From CAVWDI01 sp963753725 (GTDB lineage: Bacteria > Chloroflexota > Anaerolineae > Anaerolineales > UBA4823), in contig CAVWDI010000009.1 in the NCBI GenBank assembly GCA_963753725.1, positions 1 to 64,000 on the forward strand: a DNA stretch of 64,000 nt. Reading direction: 5' to 3'. Below the pieces are notes generated by a model. The model ran no database searches. It was not told the origin of the DNA and saw only the letters and a list, made by a program, of their open reading frames with translations. Each line of letters begins with the position of its first letter. Position 1 is the stretch's first letter. This document shows positions 27,407-35,899 of this stretch, one piece after another. The position numbers and the translations under genes were made by a program.

Positions 27407-28615
27407 ATGCAATACTGGAATCAATTCTCCTGGTCGACAAAGGCCATCCTGACCGCTCTGGTGGGAATGATCCTCCTATTAGGATTTCTGACATTGATCC
27501 GGATTGGGGATTTTTCCTTCAATTGGCCTTTTACTTCGAGTCAAGAAACGGACCTGGTCGTCCCCACACCTGTAGATGGCGCTCCTGCGGTCTCTGCCAA
27601 TATTGACACGGATATCCTGGGCAACCCGGGATATGGGAATGAAATTCTGGGTCAATTACAAATGGATCATAAAGCACAGGTGACCGGGATAACCTCTGAC
27701 CAGCAGTGGGTATTGATCAACATCATTCAACCGGAAAGCGGTCAGGGGTGGATTTCAGCTGCTGCAGTGGAAGCGGAGAATATGGCCAATGTGCCAGTTA
27801 TTGAAATTGGCTCTGATCAAACAGAAAGTGTCATGATTGCAGATGATGCACCTTCTCTAACCGCCAAAGCGGACGTGGATATACTGAGTGGTCCTGGTCA
27901 AGCGTATGGTTCGGTTGGAGTACTCTTGGCTGGACAGCGATCCGAAGTTTTAGGCTACAGCAGTGATAATAGATATTGGGTGATTAAGGTGCCTTATGTT
28001 GAAGGCGGGAGAGGTTGGGTTGATGCAGACTTTGTCACACCTCAAAACACATTTTATTCTCCCTCGATTGATCAAGCAGGTTTACCACCTGCAAGTGATT
28101 CGATAGATGGTATCGTACCCTCGATCAAAGCAGTCGCAAATGTAAATATTCGCAGTGGTCCGGATTTAGAGAGTGGAGCGATTGGCTTACTGAGAGCCGG
28201 AGAAACAGCCAAAGTATTGGGTGTCAGTCCAGATCGTCTGTGGTGGGCGATAGAGGTTCCGTTTGCTGAGATGGGTGAAGCATGGGTGTCCACAGATTAT
28301 GTTGTAGCCGAAAACATTTTTGATGCGACCGTCATTGAGCCGGTACCAATTGGCGGCGGGATATTGATCCCCACTCCAGAAGCCCGCGTGGCGGTGCTGA
28401 CAGCCAATACGCGCGTAAACATTCGCAGCGGACCCAGTACAGATTTTGAGGTTCTAGCAAGATTGGAAGAAGGTCAGACGGCAAAGATATTGGGGATTAC
28501 TTCTGATGGTGGGTGGTGGGGAATCAGTGTACCCAGTGCGGAGAATGGAATTGGTTGGATATCCTCCGCATTTGTGCAAGCCATCAATGCCGAAGGTGTC
28601 GAAGTCTTCCAATAA
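27407..28615 (+). CDS. Membrane-anchored protein with four SH3b repeats
   Basis: A 402-residue protein with one N-terminal helix (ILTALVGMILLLGFLTLI), making it a type II membrane or exported protein. Four bacterial SH3 (SH3b) repeats follow. Each has a strand pattern ending in GWIS or GWVS, and the last two carry the clear VNIRSGP signature. SH3b domains usually bind peptidoglycan or cell-wall peptides. ATG 27407 is chosen because AGGGG precedes it by 5 bases; in-frame starts at 27350 and 27386 lack this. There is no catalytic domain, so it is probably a wall-binding or scaffold protein. Confidence 0.8.
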   Translation: MQYWNQFSWSTKAILTALVGMILLLGFLTLIRIGDFSFNWPFTSSQETDLVVPTPVDGAPAVSANIDTDILGNPGYGNEILGQLQMDHKAQVTGITSDQQWVLINIIQPESGQGWISAAAVEAENMANVPVIEIGSDQTESVMIADDAPSLTAKADVDILSGPGQAYGSVGVLLAGQRSEVLGYSSDNRYWVIKVPYVEGGRGWVDADFVTPQNTFYSPSIDQAGLPPASDSIDGIVPSIKAVANVNIRSGPDLESGAIGLLRAGETAKVLGVSPDRLWWAIEVPFAEMGEAWVSTDYVVAENIFDATVIEPVPIGGGILIPTPEARVAVLTANTRVNIRSGPSTDFEVLARLEEGQTAKILGITSDGGWWGISVPSAENGIGWISSAFVQAINAEGVEVFQ

Positions 28616-28662
28616 GGGAAAATTTGCGACAGCCAGAATCTCTCCAAAGACTACCTAATAAT

Positions 28663-30321
28663 TTAGATAATTTTTAAAGCTGCTATCCTGTTGGATTCGC
28701 TCATCTTTTCCCCATTATTAGGATCGATCACCACGCATGCCCCGCGCTTATCGATACGGGTTAGGACTGCCCCTTTGGCGAATGGATTATTTAAAAGCTG
28801 CGGTGCATCCAGGATGCCGGATGTAACCGCCTTGGAGAGCGCTCTTGGATCTGTAAAGGGGTCAAAATTAGTGTACGAAAATGAACGAATTGTGTCCAGT
28901 GTAATATTCGCTTCAGATATAAGTTCAGCTTTTCGTTCCTGAACTGCAGGATCAAATGTCAAATCTGGCTGACCGCCCAGCGCATTTTCTACTGCGCGTT
29001 GGGCGATTTTACAGGCTTCGATGATATCTTCTGCCGTTGCAGCATGGTGCGCTTCGGTGTGCCCAACAACGTGCAGGATATGGGGTTTTAAAGCCATCTG
29101 GAGGTATACCGTCGCTGCCAGGTGAGCACGCGCTGCGCTCAAATCCAGAGGGTAGCTGAGCAGTCCTGAGCGCGTCTGGCGGAAAATCTTGAAACTCGAG
29201 TCCTGTAATGGCGCTATCATTTCTAGAATTGCGAGCATTTTTGCCAGGTCCATGGCGTCGGAGATATCAGCCGGACTGTTGAACATTAATTGGGCGATGT
29301 AGTCTCTTACTCCAAAAGTCTTAGCATTGTAAGCCGCAAGGTAGGCGGATACCACGGATATCACATCCGGCGCATCCCTCATTCCCCAGTGGTGCGGTTC
29401 GTTCAACTCCACCGGGATATTTGCCTCGCCATACCACTGCATGAGTTTTTGATGTTCGCGTATAGAACCTGTCAGGTCCCAGGGACCTCGGCCATCCATC
29501 TGGTTGAACCAGAATAAAGGAATTGCACACCAGGCGATGTTGATAGTGTCTGCATACATTTCCGCCAAACGGATAAAATCATCTGTTCCTGAATACGTGC
29601 GCAGCAGGGGGAAGTTGCCCGTGCGGCTGGCTTCGAATAATTTTTCGTAATCCTCCCGGTCACGTACGGGAACGCCGCCGGCGCCCGTCCGGCGCGGATT
29701 CTGTTTTTCCGGTTTAAAGAAATTCTCCTGGGCATCCTGATCTATCCCGAGTGATATCACATCCAGTGCTTTCGCATCAGCTAACTGGCGGATGCCTTGA
29801 AGTGTAGATTCTATGGTTGGTAATCCAAAATGATGGCGGATAATCGGATAGGGCTGCTTCCATTCAATGCGTTCGACTGCGAATTGGGGGTAATCATTTC
29901 CATTGGGTTCACTGCAGGGCTCGCATTTCAAATAAGATAACACTGTGTCTGCAGTCTCGCCCCCTTCAAAAACCCGTTCGAAAAAACCCAGCGCGCGCGC
30001 ACACGCTGCAACCGGTGGCGTACCTCCGAAAGCAAACCGTACGCCTGCCGAGCGCATTTCATCGGCGTCTTCAGCAAATTCAGCCAGTAAACGTTCACCC
30101 GTTTCAGGCGTTAGCCGATAGGAAACCGCCACCATGTCTGCCCCTTCTTCTTGGGCGGTTTTTAGTATTTTTTCAATCGGTACTGAAGGGCCTAAAAAAA
30201 TGGTCTTCCAACCGGCTGCCTCTGCCAACCGCAGGAATTTATTTACACCTGCAACATGTACACATTCCCCCAGAGCCCCAGCTACAACAACCTGCTTTCC
30301 AATTTCCGAACGATCGTTCAT
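28663..30321 (-). CDS. Cobalamin-binding domain protein related to B12-dependent mutases
   Basis: A 552-residue cytoplasmic protein. Residues about 10-130 resemble a B12-binding Rossmann domain: VVVAGALGECVHVAGVNKF, MVAVSYRLTPE and RFAFGGTPP. The usual DxHxxG is CxHxxG here (CVHVAG), keeping the cobalt-ligating His. The rest is a large catalytic-type domain (ISLGIDQDAQENFF, GAGGVPVRDREDYEKL, PVELNEPHHWGMRDA, HVVGHTEAHHAA) like those of glutamate-mutase epsilon or related mutase subunits. The reaction is unknown. ATG 30321 has GGAG before it. The transcript has a ~150-base leader with a small peptide frame and a long stem-loop. Confidence 0.7.
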   Translation of the reverse strand: MNDRSEIGKQVVVAGALGECVHVAGVNKFLRLAEAAGWKTIFLGPSVPIEKILKTAQEEGADMVAVSYRLTPETGERLLAEFAEDADEMRSAGVRFAFGGTPPVAACARALGFFERVFEGGETADTVLSYLKCEPCSEPNGNDYPQFAVERIEWKQPYPIIRHHFGLPTIESTLQGIRQLADAKALDVISLGIDQDAQENFFKPEKQNPRRTGAGGVPVRDREDYEKLFEASRTGNFPLLRTYSGTDDFIRLAEMYADTINIAWCAIPLFWFNQMDGRGPWDLTGSIREHQKLMQWYGEANIPVELNEPHHWGMRDAPDVISVVSAYLAAYNAKTFGVRDYIAQLMFNSPADISDAMDLAKMLAILEMIAPLQDSSFKIFRQTRSGLLSYPLDLSAARAHLAATVYLQMALKPHILHVVGHTEAHHAATAEDIIEACKIAQRAVENALGGQPDLTFDPAVQERKAELISEANITLDTIRSFSYTNFDPFTDPRALSKAVTSGILDAPQLLNNPFAKGAVLTRIDKRGACVVIDPNNGEKMSESNRIAALKII

Positions 30322-30375
30322 TTTTGCTCCAAATTCCTTAACCACAAAGAGCCGCCTTTCCAGACAACTCCTTGC

Positions 30376-30449
30376 AGCGCTGCGGTTACCAAAAATCTAA
30401 AGTACTAGTAACCTTAGATCAAACCAAATAGGAGGGTCACCGCAGCGCT
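30376..30449 (-). promoter_or_regulatory. Long stem-loop in the leader of the cobalamin-binding gene
   Basis: AGCGCTGCGGTTACC (30376-30390) pairs with GGTCACCGCAGCGCT (30435-30449) with 14 of 15 matches. The loop holds a second inverted repeat (ATCTAA/TTAGAT). It overlaps the leader peptide frame and lies about 55 bases before the gene start. No T-run follows, so it is not a plain terminator. No cobalamin-riboswitch box is recognisable. Confidence 0.55.
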
Positions 30450-30476
30450 TGGTAAATTACTACTTCCATCGTTCAT
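30414..30476 (-). CDS. Possible 20-residue leader peptide
   Basis: ATG 30476 is preceded by a perfect ribosome site (AAAGGAGGTG, about 30486-30495) at good spacing. It encodes 20 residues ending VTLLFGLI before TAA 30414-30416. The frame runs through one arm of the stem-loop 30376-30449, so its translation would decide whether the stem forms. The ribosome site is much stronger than that of many genes here. The peptide is rich in Leu/Val/Ile near its end. Confidence 0.5.
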   Translation of the reverse strand: MNDGSSNLPSAAVTLLFGLI

Positions 30477-30602
30477 GGGCAACACCTCCTTTATGGTGGG
30501 ATAGCAACTCAAATTGCGACCAATTAGTGTAGTCGCAAGCTTTAATAAGTATTACATATTTCATGATGGATGTCAATATCGACTTAAATTATCAGGTTTA
30601 TA

Positions 30603-30797
30603 TTAATCATGGTGGTCAGCTGGCGATAAATTTTCCGAACCGGGAAGAATACCGTCGAGTTTCTGCGGTTCATGGATCAATATCGGCAGATGCTGTGGGC
30701 AAACCTGCCAGTCTTTTCCATGGTACGAAAAATTAATTAATGGTACCTGGTTGGCTTCGCGTGAACAGTAAAAGCATTTATATTGGTTGTCATTCAT
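30603..30797 (-). CDS. Small CxxC/CxxH protein (zinc-ribbon-like)
   Basis: A 64-residue protein with KCFYCS near the start and VCPQHLP at about residues 32-38. This gives CxxC...CxxH, which could bind one zinc ion. The remainder (ILIHEPQKLDGILPGSENL) is unstructured-looking. It lies 46 bases downstream of no other gene on its strand, but is close to the loader gene ending at 30843 and may be the last gene of the primosome transcript. Function unknown. Confidence 0.6.
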   Translation of the reverse strand: MNDNQYKCFYCSREANQVPLINFSYHGKDWQVCPQHLPILIHEPQKLDGILPGSENLSPADHHD

Positions 30798-30842
30798 AAA
30801 TTTCTTTGCTTTTTAATAGTATTCGGTTTATTTTTTTTCTGG

Positions 30843-32243
30843 TCAGCGTTTCTTTTTGCCGCTGTGACCGGTATATGCTGGAGCTGTTATAGCGAATACA
30901 GTGCATAATCTATTATCTATCAATCGACTTCGTAATCGTGGTTCGATATCTTTAAGTTCATCAGTAGTTGTTATCACAGTAGGCAATTGGGCATTGAAAC
31001 GGAAGTTAAATAATTGGTATAACTTCTCCTTTACCCAGGGTGTCGTGGCTTGTGTGCCAAGATCATCCAGTACCAGAAATGGAGCACGACGAACTTCTTC
31101 AAATCTTCTGTCCAGAGTCGTCTGGCTCGTGGGGGCAAATGTGGCTCGCAAGTGGTCCATTAAATCCGGAACAACAATGAACAACGGTTCTTGTCCGGAT
31201 TCGGCTCTGTAATGAGCGATGGCAGCTGCCAGGTGGGTCTTGCCGCATCCGTATGGTCCGATTAAGACCAGCCAGCCTTTTGGGTCTTCCGCATATTGGC
31301 GTGCTTCATGAATTGCTTCTTGAAGATTATTCAATTCAACTTTTGGTAAACCTTCACCTTTACGGGTTTCAAATGTTGAAAAAGTCTTGTCGTGCATTAA
31401 ATCGAGCGATGAAAGTTCGTGGTGTCCGATATCGCTGGTAGGCCGGCGGAAATCCGGCGCATTGATGCGCACGATTGTGGTCAATTCCGGGTCTTCCAAA
31501 CGAGAATGGATACGGTCTTCGATCGAATTGAGCGGCAAATTGGATGTGACTACCGTAGGCAGTTGGTTAATATAGCGGTAATTGATGATCTGGAATAGTT
31601 TCTCCTGTGCCCAGGGGGTAGCATTTTGGGTTCCAAAATCGTCCAGTATCAGGAGGGGCGCGGTCCTGATCTGTTCAAATCGTTCTTCAAAACTTGTTTC
31701 GCGATCGTTATATGTAAAGCGCAGCGAATCTAGCAGATCGGGGACTGTGATGAACAAAGTCGGTACACCATTAGTGACAGCGGTGTTGGCGATGGCTGCT
31801 GCAAGATGGGTTTTTCCGCATCCAAATTTTCCTAACAAGACTAACCAGCCACTGAGCGAATCTGCAAATTGGTTTGCTTGATTGTAAGCGAGCTCGATTA
31901 AATCTGCATGGTATGGCAAGAGTCCGATCCTGCCGCGGACCTTGAAGTTATCGAAAGTCAGGTTGCGTAATTTATCCAGATTGCTGAGCGAGAATAAACG
32001 CTGCCGGATTTGTTCGCTGACATCGTCCTGCCGGCAAGTACACACGCGCACCTTTCCAAATTCTGGATGGTCGAGCGCTAGCTCGATCCTGAGATATCCC
32101 AAACCATGACAGATCGGACAATCAGGATCTCCAGGGAGTTTCGTGGGATATCTCGGAATATCAGTGTTTAACGAATTCGGAGTAATCTCCTTCGATGTAT
32201 CGTCTTCCACTTTTTTCAGGGTCTTCTTGATCTCTTCGGTCAT
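30843..32243 (-). CDS. DnaC/DnaI-like helicase loader with duplicated AAA+ domain
   Basis: A 466-residue protein with an N-terminal Cys cluster (CPICHGLGY at 42-50 and VCTC at 67-70), as in DnaI-type loaders. Two complete AAA+ ATPase domains follow. The first has Walker A GKFGCGKT (138-145), Walker B LLILDD (197-202) and RIHSRL (244-249). The second has GPYGCGKT (329-336), FLVLDD (389-394) and RLRSRL (436-441). Both keep all motifs, so both may hydrolyse ATP. Known loaders have one such domain. The gene overlaps the end of the DnaD gene by 83 bases and lies downstream of dnaB, so it probably loads that helicase at origins or stalled forks. Confidence 0.85.
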   Translation of the reverse strand: MTEEIKKTLKKVEDDTSKEITPNSLNTDIPRYPTKLPGDPDCPICHGLGYLRIELALDHPEFGKVRVCTCRQDDVSEQIRQRLFSLSNLDKLRNLTFDNFKVRGRIGLLPYHADLIELAYNQANQFADSLSGWLVLLGKFGCGKTHLAAAIANTAVTNGVPTLFITVPDLLDSLRFTYNDRETSFEERFEQIRTAPLLILDDFGTQNATPWAQEKLFQIINYRYINQLPTVVTSNLPLNSIEDRIHSRLEDPELTTIVRINAPDFRRPTSDIGHHELSSLDLMHDKTFSTFETRKGEGLPKVELNNLQEAIHEARQYAEDPKGWLVLIGPYGCGKTHLAAAIAHYRAESGQEPLFIVVPDLMDHLRATFAPTSQTTLDRRFEEVRRAPFLVLDDLGTQATTPWVKEKLYQLFNFRFNAQLPTVITTTDELKDIEPRLRSRLIDNRLCTVFAITAPAYTGHSGKKKR

Positions 32244-32869
32244 GTTTACCTTCTTGATGCCAACGTTTTAGTATCGCCTCGATATATCTCCAGTTTCGTT
32301 TATTATTTTCCGCGGCGATCTGGATGGCCTCAACAATCCAATTTTCCGGATAATCATCTTGCGCGCCGTCAATTGCATCGGCGATAAGGGGAGTGAGCGG
32401 TCCAATATTATCCTCATAAATCTGAAAGATATTTGACGGTTCAAGTAAAGGCTCAAGCTGTTCATCATCTTCGCTCGGAAAGCGCCATTTGCCCTTTTTA
32501 ATTGCATCTACAGCCGCGCGACCTTTTGGTGAATTTAAAAAATAAAGCGTATCGCGATCTCCATTTATCTCCAATTCTGCGTTTATCAGCGTTCCCCTGT
32601 GCACTGATTTGTCTAATGACTCTTCCAGATATTGATTAGCTTCTTCGATCGTCTTTCCCATTCCGGTCAAAAACCGTTGATCTTTAAGAATCTGGCTGTG
32701 GCGCAGATAAAGGAGGGCGGTCTCCATGTGGCTGAAACGCCAGAAAAAATACAGGGTTAACTTTTAATTCACCCAAATGATCGATATCAGGCAGAATCTC
32801 CTGATAAAAAACCTCAGGGATAGACGTTTTGTGAATCTGTTTATCAGAAAAACCTGTGAAATTGGACAT
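32161..32869 (-). pseudogene. DnaD-domain replication protein, one frameshift
   Basis: The start MSNFTGFSDKQIHKTSIPEVF leads to LLPDIDHLGELKV-like text (here ILPDIDHLGELKV), the DnaD N-terminal winged-helix pattern. The frame then shifts near 32757: removing one C from AACCCTG gives YFFWRFSHMETALLYLR and continues. The C-terminal domain IYEDNIGPLTPLIADAI...WIVEAIQIAAENNKRNWRYIEAILKRW is the DnaD/DnaB2 signature. Joined length is about 236 residues. In Firmicutes DnaD helps recruit the helicase loader, which fits the adjacent loader and dnaB. ATG 32869 is preferred; an in-frame ATG at 32878 is also possible. Confidence 0.8.
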
Positions 32870-32895
32870 AACTGGCATTTAAGACAGGATCATTC

Positions 32896-34276
32896 TTACC
32901 CTGTTTGAGAAGCGGCAGCATAGCCCGGGGCGGCGTTTTCGAACTTGGCGATCGAGTTGAGAAACACCAGTTCAACCATTCCGGTCGGACCATTACGGTG
33001 CTTCGAAACTTTTATCTGAGCGATGTTTTTCTTAATGGTATCCTGATCGTAAAGTTCGGGTCTGTGGATAAACATCACGATATCTGAATCCTGTTCGAGG
33101 CTGCCGCTCTCTCTCAAATCAGACAACACCGGCTCTTTATCGGTGCGCTGTTCGATGGCTCGCGAAAGCTGCGCAGCGGCTAAAACAGGCACATGCAGTT
33201 CTCGTGCCAGCATCTTCAAGTTACGTGATATATAAGATACTTCCTGAACCCGGTTTTCCGATCTTAAACCGCTGCTCATTAATTGGATGTAATCGACAAT
33301 AACCAGGTCAAGCTGGAATTCCATATGCAGCCGCCGGCATTTGGTCCGTAACTGCAGAGGTGTCAGGGAGGGCGTGTCATCGAGAAAGATGATCGAATCG
33401 CCGAGCACTTCTATTGCGTGGGTGAAAATCGGCCATTCCTCTTCTTCGAGTTTCCCAGTCCGCAGCCGCTGCGAATCGATACCGGTCTCCTGGGAGATTA
33501 AACGCTGGACTAACTGTTCGTTCGACATTTCCAGCGAAAAAACTGCCACGTGTTTTTTATGTTTCTGAGCCGCGTTCTTGGCCGCAGTCAATAGGAATGC
33601 CGTTTTACCGGAACCAGGTCTGCCCGCGATGATCAGCAAATCAGATGGCTGTAATCCACCCAGCAGCCGGTCGAGGTCGATAAAACCGGTCGGCACACCA
33701 TACATCTCCTCGTCCCGACTTGAAAGCAAATCGATGCGGTCGTAATAGTCACTGAGCACCTGCTGGATTGTTTGCAGGTCGCGCGTCATTCGCCTTTCAC
33801 TGACACCAAAAACGGCTTTCTCGGCTTCATCCATCACCGCGTCGATTCCAGTTTCTTCCCGGTAAGCCAGCTTAGCGATTTCGTTAGCCGCGGACAGCAT
33901 ACGACGCCTGATGGAGGTTTGCTCAACTATTCGCCCGTATGCTTCTGCGTGCAGTGAAGTCGGGACATTGTTGATAAGGGCGGTTATGTACGCTGCGCCG
34001 CCCACCTCAACCAGGTGCCCTATTTGATCAAGCTCTTCAATGACCGTTAAAGTATCGAGAGGAATGCGGCGGTCATGTAAGCGTGTGAAAGCTTCCCAAA
34101 TCCAACGATGACGGTGGATATAAAAGTCATCCGCCTGCAAGAATTGAATGACATCAAAATACACTTCAGGGTTAATCGAGCACAGATCCAATAACAGCTT
34201 CTTCTGCTTCGCGGCTGTGAGGAATAACCTGAACGGCTGGAGCGGATGTCACTTCAGGGGGAGGGAGATCGACCAT
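32896..34276 (-). pseudogene. dnaB: Replicative DNA helicase DnaB, one frameshift near the N-terminus
   Basis: Hexameric replicative helicase. The N-terminal domain reads INPEVYFDVIQFLQADDFYIHRHR. The RecA-like core has GVPTGFIDLDRLLGGLQPSDL, Walker A GRPGSGKTAF, the EMS helix FSLEMSNEQL, Walker B DLVIVDYIQLM, and the arginine-finger/end region ISRNLKMLARELHVPVLAAAQLSR with DLRESGSLEQDSD. The start is ATG 34276. The first 30 codons read MVDLPPPEV...EEAVIGSVL, then one extra G near 34181 throws the frame before INPEVYF. Joined length is about 459 residues, normal. As dnaB is essential, this break is almost surely a sequence error. Confidence 0.92.
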
Positions 34277-34348
34277 TGGGTGATTAATGGGTGAATTAAG
34301 GATTACACCGGATTAGATTTTAATTATAGTAACGCATTATAACGTAAA

Positions 34349-34370
34349 AAATGCGAGTAGCCCCGCATTA
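34349..34370 (-). terminator. Rho-independent terminator of the bifunctional nuclease gene
   Basis: Read on the minus strand, AATGCG GGGCTACT CGCATT followed by TTTT gives a six-base stem with a T-run. It lies 25 bases after the stop of the gene at 34395 and before dnaB. Confidence 0.65.
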
Positions 34371-34394
34371 TAAAGTTTTCAGGTGCATGTGAAT

Positions 34395-34986
34395 TTAAAT
34401 GGCTGGTTTGGGTTTACCGTCATCATCGTCGTCGTTCTGTTCACTATCCCCACGATCCGTATCCAAATCGCTTTTATCCAAACCGTCCAAAAAATCTTCA
34501 AATACCGATAAGCGCTCTTCTGATTCCGGTTCTTCCGCGGGGAGGTCCAGGCCGGGTTCCTGGTCCTGAATATCATCTTCAGGAACAATGCTGGCCGCGT
34601 TCATTACTGACTGGGCGACAAAAATTGGTACATGGGTCCGAACGGCAACAGCCAGCGCATCGGAAGGACGTGAAATCAATATTAAAAGTATGTCCATCTG
34701 ATTCGGCTACAATATTTCCGTAGAATGTGTCATCTCTCAGGGAGATCACTTCAACTCTGATTACGCGCGCATTCAACTGGTTAAACAAATTCCTGATCAA
34801 GTCGTGTGTGAGTGGGCGTGCAACCTCTACTTCTTGAAGGGCGATCGTGATCAATTCGGCTTCATATATGCCGATCCAAATCGGTAAATAGCGCTCTTCA
34901 TCCTGTTCACGTAAGATTACTATTCTTTGCTGCGACATCAAGCTCACCCGAATGCTGTCAATCACAACTTCCACCATTTCTTCCAT
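34395..34986 (-). pseudogene. Bifunctional nuclease (BFN/DUF151) family protein, one frameshift
   Basis: MVEVVIDSIRVSLMSQQRIVILREQ, YLPIWIGIYEAELITIAL and RPLTHDLIRNLFNQL are characteristic of the BFN family (possible DNase/RNase activity in plants; uncertain in bacteria). One extra T in GATTTCACG near 34680 breaks the frame; removing it gives the conserved DSRPSDALAVAVR. The protein then ends in a long acidic tail (DDDDDG) to the stop at 34395. Joined length is about 197 residues. ATG 34986 follows TTGGAGGATT and is preferred over TTG 34998. Confidence 0.8.
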
Positions 34987-35142
34987 ATAATCCTCCAAAC
35001 AGGACGGAAATCTCCGTCTTGTGGAATAAAGTTTATTCTATCATGTGCAGTGAAGACATGCAAATAACTATATATCTTTAAGTCGATACTCCGAAAATTT
35101 AAGGAATAAGATTAAATGTTAAAGAATTCACTGATCAATTAT

Positions 35143-35170
35143 TTGCAAATATAAAAAAAAACGTTATAAT
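35143..35170 (+). promoter_or_regulatory. Sigma-70-type promoter for the response regulator
   Basis: TTGCAA (35143-35148), a 16-base spacer containing an A-tract, and TATAAT (35165-35170). The gene starts 64 bases downstream at 35234. Confidence 0.5.
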
Positions 35171-35233
35171 CAAAACAAGGAGAATAGGAAATGTGGAACC
35201 TGTATATGGTTCCATCGATCTTAAACTGAATTT

Positions 35234-35896
35234 ATGGAATCCGAAGCCAGGATATTGTGGATCGAAGGGAAAAGGGCTGTGAGCCCTTATTTTATTCCTG
35301 GATTAAGAAAGAAGGGTTTTAAGATCGAAACTGTTTCGACAGGGGGAGAGGCGCTTTCGAAATTTCCGGACAAGGGTTTAAATCTGGTTGTGGTAAATGC
35401 CGCTTCGATGCGCACATCGGGCACCCGTATTTGTCATTCAATTCAGAATCACTCCGGTGGTATACCAATCTTGTTAATCACCGACCGTGACATATCCGCA
35501 GTGAAGGGCGTCGATGCTGATGTTATCCTGCAGCTGCCATTCACTACCAGAAAATTGATTAACCGCGTTAACCCATATTTACCTGGTGACGAAAAAAACG
35601 CAATGTGCGCAGGACCAATTCAACTGTACCTGGAAAAAAAACGGATCAACTGTGATGGGCGTGAATTGAGCCTGACTCCGCGCATGGTTCATTTGATGCG
35701 GATTTTTATGGAGAATCCAAACCGGGTATTAGATAGAAAAGATTTGTTTCGAGAAGTATGGGAAACGGAATACACCGAAGATACCCGTACACTGGATGTG
35801 CATATCAGCTGGCTGCGAAAAGCCATTGAAGAGGATCCGCGCGAACCTGAATATTTAATAACAGTGCGCGGTGAGGGCTATAAACTGGAAGTGTAA
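35234..35896 (+). CDS. OmpR-type response regulator with degenerate receiver
   Basis: A 220-residue protein with an N-terminal receiver-like domain (RILWIEGKRAVSPYFIPGLRKKGF...) and a C-terminal winged helix of the OmpR/PhoB type (LSLTPRMVHLMRIFMENPN, VWETEYTEDTRTLDVHISWLRKAI, TVRGEGYKL). In the receiver, the strand that normally ends in the phosphoacceptor Asp reads LVVVNAASM, with Asn55 instead. The usual DD acidic pair at the start is WIEG. It therefore probably works without phosphorylation. No histidine kinase is near. The target genes are unknown. An AAGGAG is present about 50 bases upstream; the ATG itself has only a weak ribosome site. Confidence 0.8.
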   Translation: MESEARILWIEGKRAVSPYFIPGLRKKGFKIETVSTGGEALSKFPDKGLNLVVVNAASMRTSGTRICHSIQNHSGGIPILLITDRDISAVKGVDADVILQLPFTTRKLINRVNPYLPGDEKNAMCAGPIQLYLEKKRINCDGRELSLTPRMVHLMRIFMENPNRVLDRKDLFREVWETEYTEDTRTLDVHISWLRKAIEEDPREPEYLITVRGEGYKLEV

Positions 35897-35899
35897 TAC

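Noticed and set aside
30322..30540. Cobalamin riboswitch upstream of the B12-binding gene
   Set aside because: No B12-box or conserved core could be seen. The structure is better described as a leader peptide with a stem-loop.
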